A stretch of 64,000 nt of DNA from DASZRZ01 sp963732925. GTDB lineage: Bacteria > Acidobacteriota > Terriglobia > Terriglobales > Acidobacteriaceae. The notes under the pieces were generated by a model. That model had not been told where the DNA came from and searched no databases. It saw only the letters and a list, made by a program, of their open reading frames with translations. The position numbers were made by a program, and so were the translations under genes. Shown piece by piece: positions 1 to 9,024 of this stretch (position 1 is its first letter; each line of letters starts with the position of its first letter). The stretch lies in assembly GCA_963732925.1 (NCBI GenBank), contig CAVTBJ010000002.1, positions 1 through 64,000 on the forward strand, given 5' to 3'.

Positions 1-389
1 TCCTCCGCGCAGATCGGCGGTTGGGCTAAACGACTCTCGCAAAAGAGATCTATCGGAGGGTAGCCCCTCCCAATTCCTCTCTGTTCGCACTAAGCTGGGC
101 CAGTGGACACTTGAGTGGTAAATTTCACACCTGGTCAGATTGAATTGGTCTGACGACTGATATAAGGTCTGGTGCGTCCGGGTTCCGGGTGAGCCCCGAC
201 ACCTCAGACTGAAGAACGATTTTCGAGAGCCTCGGGACTGTAAACGCTTCCGTCGCAGGCCGCCGCCAGATGCCCGGGACTTCTTCGAATCGCCCCACAC
301 AAAGGGAAAAAGGCTTTGTTCCCTCTGGCGAGGGGTGGCAATCGATTCACGAACGACAAGCAATCGTAAAGGTTCCCCATGAGTCTCCA
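1..389. other. upstream non-coding region, possible tail of a preceding gene
   Basis: No gene is recognisable here. One + strand frame is open from base 2 to a TAA at 119-121. It could be the last ~39 codons of a gene that begins outside the window, but the short translation matches no family I know. Downstream of it lie an operator-like repeat (132-166) and a long leader before the hydrolase start at 390. Confidence 0.5.
132..166 (+). promoter_or_regulatory. operator/promoter-like element upstream of the sugar operon
   Basis: TGGTCAGA (132-139) and TGGTCTGA (146-153) are direct repeats 14 bp apart. Within them GTCAGA (134-139) and TCTGAC (149-154) form an inverted repeat around a 9 bp centre. 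The TGGTCnGAC core resembles operators of FadR-type GntR regulators. A possible -35 TTGAAT (140-145) and -10 TATAAG (161-166) overlap it, but their spacing of 15 bp is short. The regulator is not in the window. This is inference from pattern only. Confidence 0.3.
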
Positions 390-1991
390 ATGAATCCTAT
401 GAACCGTCGCGAAATGTTAAAGCTGAGTTCCGCTGGGTCGCTGGCCGCCATTGCTTCCGCAGTCCCGGGAGCAGCGCAGGCTGCGGTCGCTGAAATCACG
501 CATGCCGCGGTTCCCCGCTGGGAAGTGTTTGAACTCATGCTGTCGGGTCCCTCCTCGGGCAATCCGTTCACCGACGTGCAGCTTGCCGCGACTTTTTCGC
601 TGGGCCACCGCACGGTGGCGGTTGACGGCTTCTACGACGGCGATGGCAGTTATAAGGTCCGGTTTATGCCGGATACCGAAGGCCAATGGAGTTATGCAAC
701 CAGCAGCAATGCAGCGTCCCTGGACGGAAAGACCGGGCAGTTTCCCTGTGTTGCTGCCTTGGCGGAGGCCCATGGTCCGGTGCGGGTGCGAAATGTACAC
801 CACTTCGCGTATGCAGATGGAACTCCGTACTTTCCATTTGGGACTACGTGTTACGCCTGGGTGCATCAGAGCGAGGAACTGCAGCGCCAGACGCTGGAAA
901 CGCTGCGCACAGCACCGTTTAACAAAATCAGGATGTGCGTCTTTCCCAAGAGCTATGAATACAACCACAACGAACCGCCGCTCTATCCGTTCGAAAGGAA
1001 TGGGGCAGGAGTCAGCGACTTTTCCCGGCTGAATCCCGCGTATTTCACTCACCTGGAGCAGCGCATTGCCGATCTTCGCGCCCTGGGAATCGAAGCCGAC
1101 CTGATCCTGTTTCATCCCTACGATCGTTGGGGATACGCGACCATGCCGCCTGAAGCAGATGATCGCTATCTGCGTTATGTGCTGGCGCGAATGTCAGCTT
1201 ACCGGAACATCTGGTGGTCTCTGGCGAACGAATGGGACTTGATGAAAGCGAAGTCAGTGGAAGACTTCGACCGCTTTTTCCACATCGTGGAACAGCACGA
1301 TCCGGTAAGCCATTTGCGTTCCGTCCACTATTCCCGCGTGATGTATGACTACTCACATCCCTGGGTGACGCACGCCAGCCTGCAGACCTCGGACTTCGAC
1401 GCGGCGCTAGGATGGCTGGAAGCGTGGCGAAAGCCGATCTGCTACGATGAAGTGAAGTATGAGGGAAACCTGAACAGCCGGTGGGGAAATCTCTCCGGAG
1501 AAGAGATGGCACGGCGCTTCTGGCTGGGGGTTATCGCGGGCTGCTATGTCACCCACGGCGAGACCTATCTGGATCCCAATCAGGCTTTCGATGAGAATGC
1601 CACGCCAACCATTTGGTGGTCCCATGGGGGAAAGCTGCATGGAACCAGTCCTGCGCGTATTGCCTTCCTGCGCAAACTGCTGGAAGAAACGGCTGCCAGT
1701 GCGGGCAAGGAAGACAAGCATACAGGACTGGAGGCACAGTTTCCCTCCTACTATCTGAATGCTTCCAGTTACGATGCAACCGGCAAAACGCCCGGGGAAG
1801 TACTCTACTATCTGGACTACCACCAGCCCATCTACTATGAATTTCGCCTGCCCGAGGGGAAATTCGCGGCGGACATGATCGACCCCTGGGAGATGAAGAT
1901 CGATTCGCTCTCCGGCACGCTCAGCGGCAATCCCAAGGTAAAGCTTACGGGACGCCCGTTTCAGGCTGTGCGGCTTCGAAGAACTGGGTGA
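390..1991 (+). CDS. Tat-exported DUF5060 / apiosidase-like (DUF4038-type) glycoside hydrolase
   Basis: This is a predicted secreted glycosidase of about 533 residues. It opens with a twin-arginine signal (NRREMLK) and an Ala-rich region ending AQA near residue 32. A DUF5060-type beta-sandwich follows (about 40-150), then a clan GH-A style TIM barrel in the DUF4038/apiosidase-like group, and a C-terminal beta domain like DUF5605. Probable acid/base is Glu281 in SLANEWDLM and probable nucleophile Glu354 in ICYDEVKYEG. The ATG at 390 (or 399) is preferred over 270 because it places the Tat motif at the N-terminus. It lies 147 bp upstream of a split transketolase operon. The family includes apiosidases (GH140), which fits the downstream genes, but the substrate is inferred. 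Other glycosidase specificities are possible. Confidence 0.7.
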   Translation: MNPMNRREMLKLSSAGSLAAIASAVPGAAQAAVAEITHAAVPRWEVFELMLSGPSSGNPFTDVQLAATFSLGHRTVAVDGFYDGDGSYKVRFMPDTEGQWSYATSSNAASLDGKTGQFPCVAALAEAHGPVRVRNVHHFAYADGTPYFPFGTTCYAWVHQSEELQRQTLETLRTAPFNKIRMCVFPKSYEYNHNEPPLYPFERNGAGVSDFSRLNPAYFTHLEQRIADLRALGIEADLILFHPYDRWGYATMPPEADDRYLRYVLARMSAYRNIWWSLANEWDLMKAKSVEDFDRFFHIVEQHDPVSHLRSVHYSRVMYDYSHPWVTHASLQTSDFDAALGWLEAWRKPICYDEVKYEGNLNSRWGNLSGEEMARRFWLGVIAGCYVTHGETYLDPNQAFDENATPTIWWSHGGKLHGTSPARIAFLRKLLEETAASAGKEDKHTGLEAQFPSYYLNASSYDATGKTPGEVLYYLDYHQPIYYEFRLPEGKFAADMIDPWEMKIDSLSGTLSGNPKVKLTGRPFQAVRLRRTG

Positions 1992-2138
1992 GCCGTGCGC
2001 AACTGGGAATCGCATTCTGTCCCCCTGGCAGCAGCCGGGGCAGGATTATTTTCCTCGGCTCCAACGCTGAACGGGCGCCTGCGGCGGGCGTGCAGTAAAG
2101 ACCTCGTCCAGTAAAGACGAAAGAAAGGCCACGGCTTG

Positions 2139-2981
2139 ATGCAGACAGTCCACTCGGCAGAGGTTGAAACAAGGCTGCGGAAAGCAGCAACCCAAATACG
2201 GATCGCTGCGCTCAAGATGGTGCACCATGCCAGGCTGGGCCATCCTGGCGGCGACCTCTCTTCTGCGGACGTACTGGTAACCCTGTATCTGGCGGTGATG
2301 AAGGTCGATCCAAAAAACCCGGCATGGGCCGCGAGAGACCGCTTCATCATGAGCAAAGGACATTGCTCGGGAGCGCTCTATGCCACCCTGGCCGCTGCGG
2401 GCATCCTGGATCCCGCCGCGCTCAAAATTTACATGGAACCGCTGTCGAAGCTTAACGGTCACCCCGACCGGAACAAGGTTGCGGGCGTGGAAGCGAACAC
2501 AGGTCCTCTCGGCCACGGACTGCCGATTGCTTTGGGATGCGCCCTGGCTGCAAAGATGCAGGGCTCCACATGGCGAACTTTTGTGCTGACCGGCGACGGA
2601 GAGTTGCAGGAAGGAAGCAATTGGGAAGCTGCCATGTGCGCGGCTCAGTATAAGCTCGACAACCTGGTGCTGATCATCGACCGCAATCGTATCCAGCAGG
2701 GCGACTTTACGGAAAGCACGATCAACATGAACCCTTTGGGAGAGAAGTGGCTCGCCTTTGGCTGGAGCGTCGTCGAGGTGGACGGCCACGATTATGGTGA
2801 GCTGTTGCGCGTGCTTGGCTCCCCGCCGGTGGAATCCGGAAGGCCCACGTGTGTAATCGCGAATACCATCAAAGGGCGCGGGGTCTCGTTTATGGAGAAT
2901 AAGCCGGAGTGGCACCATGGAGTTCCGACAGACGAACAATTGGCGGAGGCCATCCAGGAGTTGACGAGGAACGGCCAATGA
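2139..2981 (+). CDS. transketolase, N-terminal (TPP-binding) subunit
   Basis: This is the N-terminal half of a split transketolase (280 aa) that binds thiamine diphosphate. GHPGGDLSSADVL lies near residue 35, followed by the substrate/TPP loop SKGHCSGALYA, NTGPLGHGLP, and the TPP-Mg motif GDGELQEGSNWEA ending in the DRN segment. The ATG at 2139 is preceded by a purine-rich GAAAGAAAGG; a TTG lies one codon earlier. Its stop overlaps the start of the C-terminal subunit (ATGA). In known D-apiose operons the equivalent pair (AptA/AptB) converts apulose-4-phosphate plus glyceraldehyde-3-phosphate to xylulose-5-phosphate and dihydroxyacetone phosphate. That specific role here is inferred from the kinase and importer downstream. 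A generic pentose-phosphate transketolase is the alternative. Confidence 0.88.
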   Translation: MQTVHSAEVETRLRKAATQIRIAALKMVHHARLGHPGGDLSSADVLVTLYLAVMKVDPKNPAWAARDRFIMSKGHCSGALYATLAAAGILDPAALKIYMEPLSKLNGHPDRNKVAGVEANTGPLGHGLPIALGCALAAKMQGSTWRTFVLTGDGELQEGSNWEAAMCAAQYKLDNLVLIIDRNRIQQGDFTESTINMNPLGEKWLAFGWSVVEVDGHDYGELLRVLGSPPVESGRPTCVIANTIKGRGVSFMENKPEWHHGVPTDEQLAEAIQELTRNGQ

Positions 2982-3943
2982 ATGCGGCGGAGGGGAAGCA
3001 GGAGGGCACCTTCGACTGTCGCGACGCCTTCGCATCAACCCTGGAGGAATTGGCAGCTACCGATGAGCGCGTCTGCGCCATCGTCAATGACTCGGTCAGC
3101 TCGACCAAGTTGAAGAAATTTCGCAGCAGATTTCCCGGCCGCTTTGTCAACGTTGGAATCGCTGAACAAAATATGGTGGGCGCCAGCGCGGGGCTGGCGA
3201 ACGGCGGAATGATTCCATTTTGCTGCGGCGCTTCCTGCTTTCTTACAGCGCGTTCCATGGAGCAGGTAAAGGTCGACCTGGGTTACGCGAAAAACAATGT
3301 GAAGTTATGCGGCATGTCCAGCGGCATGGCATACGGCGAACTGGGCCCAACTCACCACTCGATCGAAGACCTGGCGTGGACGCGGGTGATTCCCAACCTG
3401 ATGGTCGTGGTTCCCGCCGATCCGGTGGAAACGCGCGCCGCCATGCGCTGGGCGAAAGATTATGTGGGTCCGGTTTTTCTGCGCATCAGCCGCATGCCTG
3501 TTCCCGTGCTGCTCGCCGAGAATTTCACCTTTGAGCCCGGCAAAGCCGTGCTCATGCGTGACGGCGGCGATGTGGCGCTGCTGGCAAATGGGGTTCTGGT
3601 GACTCGCGCGCTCGAGGCCGCCGGGCAACTGGCACAGCTGGGGATTCAGGCGAGGGTGTTGAACATGTCCAGCATGGCGCCCATGGATCGCGCTGCCGTG
3701 GTAAAGGCCGCCAGAGAAACACGCGGGATTGTGACTGTGGAGGAAGCTTCGGTCTACGGCGGGCTGGGTGGAGCAGTGGCCGAGATTGTAGGCGAGGAGC
3801 ATCCCGCGCGGGTCATTCGATTGGGCGTTCCCGGCGTGTTTGCTCCAACCGGCAGCGCGGAATTTTTATTGCAGCACTTTGGCCTCACAGCCGGCGGAAT
3901 CCGGCAAGCCGCCATGAAGCTTTTCGACAAGGGTGCGGCCTGA
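2978..3943 (+). CDS. transketolase, C-terminal subunit
   Basis: This is the pyrimidine-binding and C-terminal half of the split transketolase (321 aa). The catalytic glutamate is visible in NVGIAEQNMVG (Glu63). It is followed by GPTHHSIEDLAW, which supplies the His pair typical of transketolase/DXS family proteins, and by a C-terminal Rossmann-like domain. The start at 2978 overlaps the upstream stop by four bases (ATGA), so translational coupling in a 1:1 complex is likely. An in-frame upstream codon at 2909 was rejected because it lies inside the preceding gene. It also overlaps the next gene (the kinase starts at 3943) by one base. Confidence 0.88.
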   Translation: MNAAEGKQEGTFDCRDAFASTLEELAATDERVCAIVNDSVSSTKLKKFRSRFPGRFVNVGIAEQNMVGASAGLANGGMIPFCCGASCFLTARSMEQVKVDLGYAKNNVKLCGMSSGMAYGELGPTHHSIEDLAWTRVIPNLMVVVPADPVETRAAMRWAKDYVGPVFLRISRMPVPVLLAENFTFEPGKAVLMRDGGDVALLANGVLVTRALEAAGQLAQLGIQARVLNMSSMAPMDRAAVVKAARETRGIVTVEEASVYGGLGGAVAEIVGEEHPARVIRLGVPGVFAPTGSAEFLLQHFGLTAGGIRQAAMKLFDKGAA

Positions 3944-5475
3944 TGAGCATTGAGCAAACCGGGCGGCGCTGGATTCTCGCAATCGACCAGGGAACAACCA
4001 ATACCAAGGCGCTGCTGGTTGGATCTGACGGGCAACCCGCTTTCCGCACCGCTGTGCCTGTTTCGGTTACAACTCTGTGCTCAGATTGGGTGGAGCAGGG
4101 TGCTCTGCAGTTGTGGCAGAGCGTAGTTGCATCGGTAGAGGCATGTCTGTCCTGGCCTGGCCGGCAAGACGGGGTGATCGCCGCTATCGCCTTATCGAAC
4201 CAGCGCGAAACCGTGGTGTGCTGGGAAAGGGATTCGGGCAAGCCCGTGTGCCCCGCGATTGTATGGCAGTGCCGCCGCTCATCCGGAATATGTGAGAGGC
4301 TGCGTGCGGCAGGTTGCGAGTCTCTGTTGCGCGAGCGTACGGGACTGGGAATCGATCCCTTGTTCTCCGCAGCCAAGATGCAATGGCTGCTGGAAGAAGT
4401 AGACGGCCTTCGTTCCAAGGCCGAAAGTGGAAAGATATGTTTCGGGACCGTTGACAGCTGGCTGATCTGGAAGCTTACCAGGGGCAGTGTTCATGCGTGC
4501 GACATGTCGAATGCCTCGCGCACGCAGCTCCTGAATCTGCGTACCGCGGAATGGGATGATGAGTTACTGTCATTGTTCGGCGTGCCGCGTACAGCCCTTC
4601 CCAAGGTATTGCCGTCACGGGGAAAATTTGGGGACTGCACTGCAATTGAAGGCTTGACCGGTGTTCCCATCATGAGTGCGCTGGGAGATTCCCATGCCGC
4701 AATGGCGGGCCATGCTTCGTTTCTTCCGGGTACGATCAAGGCCACTTACGGAACAGGCTCGTCGTTGATGACGCTGCTTCCGGCGCTGCCTAGGGAAAAT
4801 AAAGAGAGCCGGCTTGCAACCACCATTGCATGGGCCGGGGCCAACGCGTGTCAGAACCATCAGGTGCAGTATGCCCTTGAGGGAAACATCTCCATGACCG
4901 GCTCCGCCTTGCAGTGGGTCGGCGAGTTCCTGGGTCTGGCGGAACCCGTGCGCGAGGCTCTCGAATTGGCCTCAACCGTGGACGACAGCCACGGTCTTTA
5001 TTTCGTGCCTGCGATGCTGGGACTGGGCGCTCCACACTGGGACAGCGAGGCGCGAGGAACGATTTCCGGGTTGACCCGCACCAGCCGCGCAGCTCATTTA
5101 TGCCGGGCTGCGCTGGAGGCCATCGCCTTTCAGGTGCGGGATGTATTCGAGGCCATGGAAGTCGAAGCGGGGTGTTCGTTGCCGGTGCTGTACGCGGACG
5201 GCGGTGCGACCCGGAATGACTGGCTGATGCAGTTTCAGGCGAATGTGCTTGGGCGTCCGGTGGTGCGTTCCGGCTGTGAGGACCTGTCCGCACTCGGCGC
5301 CGCCTGGTTCGCCGCCCTGGCGCTGGGGTGGTGGCAGTCGCCGGATGAGCTGGCATCCGTTCAACCGCAGACCCGGACCTTTGTTGCGCAGATGCCGGCG
5401 AAGGAGCGCGAGCGCAGATACGCAGAATGGAAGCTGGCCGTTGCCCGTGCCCGATTGGCGAAGGACCGGCAATGA
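3943..5475 (+). CDS. FGGY-family carbohydrate kinase (glycerol/xylulose kinase-like)
   Basis: This is a sugar or polyol kinase of 510 residues, full length for the FGGY family. The N-terminal ATPase phosphate-1 motif AIDQGTTNTKALL is near residue 13. GDSHAAMAGH near 247 carries the probable catalytic Asp. ATYGTGSSLM and a C-terminal DGGATRNDWLMQ with LSALGAAWFAA match the FGGY signature. The gene begins one base before the end of the transketolase gene and ends in an ATGA overlap with the ABC ATPase. Kinase plus split transketolase plus ribose-type importer is the arrangement described for apulose kinase (AplK) operons. Ribulose, xylulose or erythrulose phosphorylation cannot be excluded from sequence alone. 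Confidence 0.85.
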   Translation: MSIEQTGRRWILAIDQGTTNTKALLVGSDGQPAFRTAVPVSVTTLCSDWVEQGALQLWQSVVASVEACLSWPGRQDGVIAAIALSNQRETVVCWERDSGKPVCPAIVWQCRRSSGICERLRAAGCESLLRERTGLGIDPLFSAAKMQWLLEEVDGLRSKAESGKICFGTVDSWLIWKLTRGSVHACDMSNASRTQLLNLRTAEWDDELLSLFGVPRTALPKVLPSRGKFGDCTAIEGLTGVPIMSALGDSHAAMAGHASFLPGTIKATYGTGSSLMTLLPALPRENKESRLATTIAWAGANACQNHQVQYALEGNISMTGSALQWVGEFLGLAEPVREALELASTVDDSHGLYFVPAMLGLGAPHWDSEARGTISGLTRTSRAAHLCRAALEAIAFQVRDVFEAMEVEAGCSLPVLYADGGATRNDWLMQFQANVLGRPVVRSGCEDLSALGAAWFAALALGWWQSPDELASVQPQTRTFVAQMPAKERERRYAEWKLAVARARLAKDRQ

Positions 5476-7022
5476 CCTCACCTCAAATCTTGACCGGGCA
5501 TGAGGTAATGCTTGAGGCCGTGCACGTCACCAAGGAATATGGCGCAACGGTTGCCTTGAATGATGTAACGTTCCGCGTGCGGCGCGGCGCAGTGAACGTC
5601 CTGATCGGGGAAAACGGAGCTGGGAAATCCACCCTCATGCGGCTGCTGGCCGGCGTCGAAAAAGCAACCGCAGGACGAATTCTGATGCAGGGCCGGGTGC
5701 TCGATCTCAGGTCGCCGCGCGATGCTGCCGCGGAAGGCATTGCAATCGTGCATCAGGAACTGGCGGTTCTCGGCAATCTGGATGTTGCAGAGAATGTCTT
5801 TGCCGGCCGCGAGTTGGTGCGCAATGCGATATTCGTCGATCGTGAGGGTGAAGACCGACGCAGTTCGGCTTCCCTGGAGGAACTGGGCATGCCGATGGAG
5901 CCCTGGGCTCTCCATCGGGCGGCTGAAACGTTCTCCCTTGGTTGCCGCCAGATTGTGGAACTTGCGCGCTCCCTCGCGTATGGGGCCAAGGTCCTGATCC
6001 TCGACGAGCCCACTTCGGCGCTCAGCGCGAGCGAGGCAGAGAACTTGTTCCGGGTGATTGAGGATCTGCGGGCAAAGGGTGTTGCGATTGTGTATATCTC
6101 ACACCGTTTACACGAGATGATGCACCTCGGCGACTACTTCACGGTTCTTCGCGACGGGTGCGTGGTAGGCGAGGGCGTGCGGGGTGATGTGGATCGTACC
6201 TGGATTGTGGAGCGAATGAGCGGGAGGGCGGCTGATGCCGTTGTTGCCAAGCCCACTGGCGTACCGTCAGGAAAGCCCCTGCTCGAGATTGCAGGACTGT
6301 GTGCCCGCGAATCTGGCCGCCCAGCGGTGGAGGGAGTAAGCCTTTCGCTGTGGGAGGGGGAAATTGTTGGCCTTTATGGGCTCCTCGGGAGCGGGCGGAC
6401 GGAATTGCTGGAAGCGCTGGCCGGGTTACGGAAGCCGGACCAGGGCAAGGTCACGGTGCGCGGCGCGAGAGTTGAGCTGGACAACGTCGCAGTGGCGATT
6501 GCCGCGGGAATTATGCTGGTTCCGGAAGACCGGCAACGCGATGGCCTGCTTCCGGATTTGTCGATTCGGGAGAACATCAGCATGGCCTCTCTGGGAGAGT
6601 TTTCGCGTGCCGGATTCCTGGACCGTGACGCGGTGCTTGCGCGGGTAAAAGAACTGTCGGCGCAGATGCGGATTGCCGCAGCCGATCTGGAGCTTCCGGT
6701 CACCTCCTTGAGCGGTGGAAATCAGCAAAAGGTAGTGCTCGCGCGCTGTCTGATGCGGCGGCCTGCGGTGTTATTGCTGGACGAGCCGACTCGCGGCGTC
6801 GATGTACGGGCCAAGGCGGAAATCTACAAGGTCCTGCGCGAACTCGCAGCACAAGGGCTGAGCATTTTGTTTACCTCTTCAGAAATTGAAGAAACAAAAC
6901 TGCTGGCGGACCGCATTCTGGTTTTGTCCCGCGGGCGCGTGGCAGCGGAGTTTGTTGCAGAAACAGCTGCGGATGAGGATCTGTTTGTCGCAGCCAGTCC
7001 AGTTGTGGGTGACAAGGCATGA
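5472..7022 (+). CDS. ribose-type sugar ABC transporter, duplicated ATPase (RbsA-like)
   Basis: This is the cytoplasmic energising subunit of a sugar importer (516 aa) with two fused ABC domains. The first carries Walker A GENGAGKST, a degenerate signature FSLGCRQ and Walker B LILDEPTSAL. The second has a degenerate P-loop (LLGSGRTE) but an intact LSGGNQQK signature and LLLDEPTRGVD. One degenerate site in each half is normal for the RbsA/MglA group. The start at 5472 is chosen for its ATGA overlap with the kinase stop. The gene overlaps the permease start by four bases. The cargo is probably the sugar phosphorylated by the adjacent kinase. Confidence 0.92.
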   Translation: MTSPQILTGHEVMLEAVHVTKEYGATVALNDVTFRVRRGAVNVLIGENGAGKSTLMRLLAGVEKATAGRILMQGRVLDLRSPRDAAAEGIAIVHQELAVLGNLDVAENVFAGRELVRNAIFVDREGEDRRSSASLEELGMPMEPWALHRAAETFSLGCRQIVELARSLAYGAKVLILDEPTSALSASEAENLFRVIEDLRAKGVAIVYISHRLHEMMHLGDYFTVLRDGCVVGEGVRGDVDRTWIVERMSGRAADAVVAKPTGVPSGKPLLEIAGLCARESGRPAVEGVSLSLWEGEIVGLYGLLGSGRTELLEALAGLRKPDQGKVTVRGARVELDNVAVAIAAGIMLVPEDRQRDGLLPDLSIRENISMASLGEFSRAGFLDRDAVLARVKELSAQMRIAAADLELPVTSLSGGNQQKVVLARCLMRRPAVLLLDEPTRGVDVRAKAEIYKVLRELAAQGLSILFTSSEIEETKLLADRILVLSRGRVAAEFVAETAADEDLFVAASPVVGDKA

Positions 7023-8062
7023 GACGCTGGAGCTGGGCGGATGTGGTTCTTCTCCTCGTAAAGCTGCGAGCGCTGGTAGTGCTGATCGTACTCCTGGTCT
7101 TGTTCGCGGCCATGACTCCCACTTTTCTGACGGTCAATAACCTCTCCATTCTGGCCAAGCACGTTTCCATCAACGCCCTGCTGGCCGTCGGGATGACCTT
7201 TGTGGTCTTGACCGCCGGCATCGATCTCTCGGTAGGCTCGGTCGCAGGATTGGCCGGAATGGTAGCCGGGGGACTGCTCACGGTGGGAATCGGTGGTTAC
7301 TTTGCCCCGGTGTGGATTGCGGTAATCGCGGCACTGCTGGTATCTGCCGGAGTAGGTCTGCTGAACGGAGTCATGGTGACTCGACTGGGAGTCGCCCCGT
7401 TCATTGCAACTTTGGGAACGCTCTATATCGCGCGCGGAGCCGCGTTGCTCTTCTCCAATGGCAGAACATTTCCCGATCTGGCGGGAGATGCCGCCCGCGG
7501 CACAACCGGCTTCACTTGGATCGGCCAGAGCTTCCTGCTGGGCATTCCCACGCCGGTCTGGATGATGGCGGTGATTGCCGCAGGAGCGGCAGTCGTTGCC
7601 GCTCGCACGCCCTTTGGGCGTCACGTATATGCCGTAGGCGGCAACGAGCGTGCCGCGCGGCTTGCCGGAATTCGCGTGGAGCGCGTGGTTGTCCTGACCT
7701 ATGTCTTTTCCGCCCTGTGCGCCGGCCTTGTGGGAATGGTGATTGCTTCTCAGCTGGAAGCAGCCCATCCGGCAACGGGGGAAAGTTTCGAACTGAATGC
7801 CATCGCGGCGGTTGTGCTCGGCGGCACCTCCCTGATGGGAGGACGCGGCTCCATCGGCGGTTCGCTCATTGGCGCCTTTGTCATCGGCGTTCTGGCCGAC
7901 GGCCTTGTAATGCTGGGTGTTTCGGAGTTTTGGCAGATTGTGATCAAGGGCGTCGTCATCGTTCTGGCGGTAACCGTCGACCAGTTACAGAGGAACCTAC
8001 AGGCCAGGATGATGCCCGCGCTGCTGCGGAGCCGGGCCAGAGCCCTGAAGGCGGCAGTATGA
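7019..8062 (+). CDS. ribose-type sugar ABC transporter permease (RbsC-like)
   Basis: This is an inner-membrane permease of 347 residues with about eight to ten hydrophobic segments. It shows the family markers TAGIDLSVGS near residue 60 and VLGGTSLMGGRGSIGG near 265. The first TM segment begins near residue 18. It is coupled at both ends, with ATGA overlaps to the ATPase gene and to the binding-protein gene, so the three importer components are made together. The substrate is not readable from the permease. Confidence 0.92.
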   Translation: MRRWSWADVVLLLVKLRALVVLIVLLVLFAAMTPTFLTVNNLSILAKHVSINALLAVGMTFVVLTAGIDLSVGSVAGLAGMVAGGLLTVGIGGYFAPVWIAVIAALLVSAGVGLLNGVMVTRLGVAPFIATLGTLYIARGAALLFSNGRTFPDLAGDAARGTTGFTWIGQSFLLGIPTPVWMMAVIAAGAAVVAARTPFGRHVYAVGGNERAARLAGIRVERVVVLTYVFSALCAGLVGMVIASQLEAAHPATGESFELNAIAAVVLGGTSLMGGRGSIGGSLIGAFVIGVLADGLVMLGVSEFWQIVIKGVVIVLAVTVDQLQRNLQARMMPALLRSRARALKAAV

Positions 8063-9024
8063 AATCGCTGTGGGCAGCGGTCGCGATCCCGTTACTCCTG
8101 TTGGCGGGATGCGGCGCCCGTGCTCGCAGGCCTCTTGTGGCGATCCTTGTTCCCTCAGAAGACAACCCGTTTTTCAAAGCCGAAGCAGACGCGGCAGCGC
8201 GGCGGGCGACGGAGCTTGGCTATCGCGTGCGGGTCGACAGTCACGAGGACGACGCGTACCGGCAGGACAATCTCATTGATTCGGCAATCGCCAGCAATGC
8301 AGCAATTCTGATCCTGGACAATGCGGGCACGGACGCCTCCATCTCGGCCGTGCGCCGGGCTGCCAAGGCCGGCATTCAGTGCTTTCTCATCGATCGCGAG
8401 ATCAATGCGGAGGGAATCGCGAAGGCTCAAATTGTAAGCGACAATGACCAGGGAGCCCGTTTGGTGGCTGCGGAGTTCGCCCGGGTGATGGGCGGCAAAG
8501 GCGCATATGCAGAACTGCTGGGGCGGGAGTCCGATACCAATGCCCGGGTCCGCACGGAAGGATTTCACGCGGTGCTGGACAAGGTGCCGGGACTGAAACT
8601 GGTGGCGGCTCAGAGCGCCAACTGGAGCCAGGCTGAGGCGTTCTCCAAGACGGAGACCATGCTGCAGGGGCATCCTGAAATTACCGGCATCATTGCGGGA
8701 AACGACACCATGGCGCTCGGAGCGGCTGCCGCGGTGAAGAGCGCCGGGCTAAAGGGAATCAAGATCGTCGGGTTCGATGGCAGTCCCGATGCGATCGCCG
8801 CAATTCAGGCGGGCGCGATACAAGCTACGGCACTGCAGCCCGCGGTGCTGATCTCCCGCCTTGCTGTGGATGAAGCCAACAAACTGCTCAAGACCGGAAC
8901 TACCGGCAAACCGGAGCGGCAGGTCATTCCCTGCGAACTGGTGACCAAAGCGAATGCTTCCGAGTATGTCAACTTTGAACATAAAGCGCCCGCAACGGGA
9001 GATGTAACGGAGACACGGCGATGA
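8059..9024 (+). CDS. periplasmic sugar-binding lipoprotein of the ABC importer
   Basis: This is a substrate-binding protein of 321 residues in the ribose/galactose (peripla_BP_4) family. It starts with a short signal peptide and lipobox LLLAGC, so it is probably lipid-anchored. AILVPSEDNPFFKAEADAA is the typical first strand and helix, IDREINAEG corresponds to the ribose-binding IDR segment, and AGNDTMALGA the hinge region. The start at 8059 (ATGA overlap with the permease) is chosen because the long upstream extension of this frame lies inside the permease gene. The IDRE motif argues for a furanose or small pentose ligand, consistent with but not proof of apiose. Confidence 0.9.
   Translation: MKSLWAAVAIPLLLLAGCGARARRPLVAILVPSEDNPFFKAEADAAARRATELGYRVRVDSHEDDAYRQDNLIDSAIASNAAILILDNAGTDASISAVRRAAKAGIQCFLIDREINAEGIAKAQIVSDNDQGARLVAAEFARVMGGKGAYAELLGRESDTNARVRTEGFHAVLDKVPGLKLVAAQSANWSQAEAFSKTETMLQGHPEITGIIAGNDTMALGAAAAVKSAGLKGIKIVGFDGSPDAIAAIQAGAIQATALQPAVLISRLAVDEANKLLKTGTTGKPERQVIPCELVTKANASEYVNFEHKAPATGDVTETRR

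Noticed and set aside
7312..8058. Long N-terminal extension of the sugar-binding protein
   Set aside because: It lies in another frame inside the permease gene. The ATG at 8059 starts a proper lipoprotein signal.
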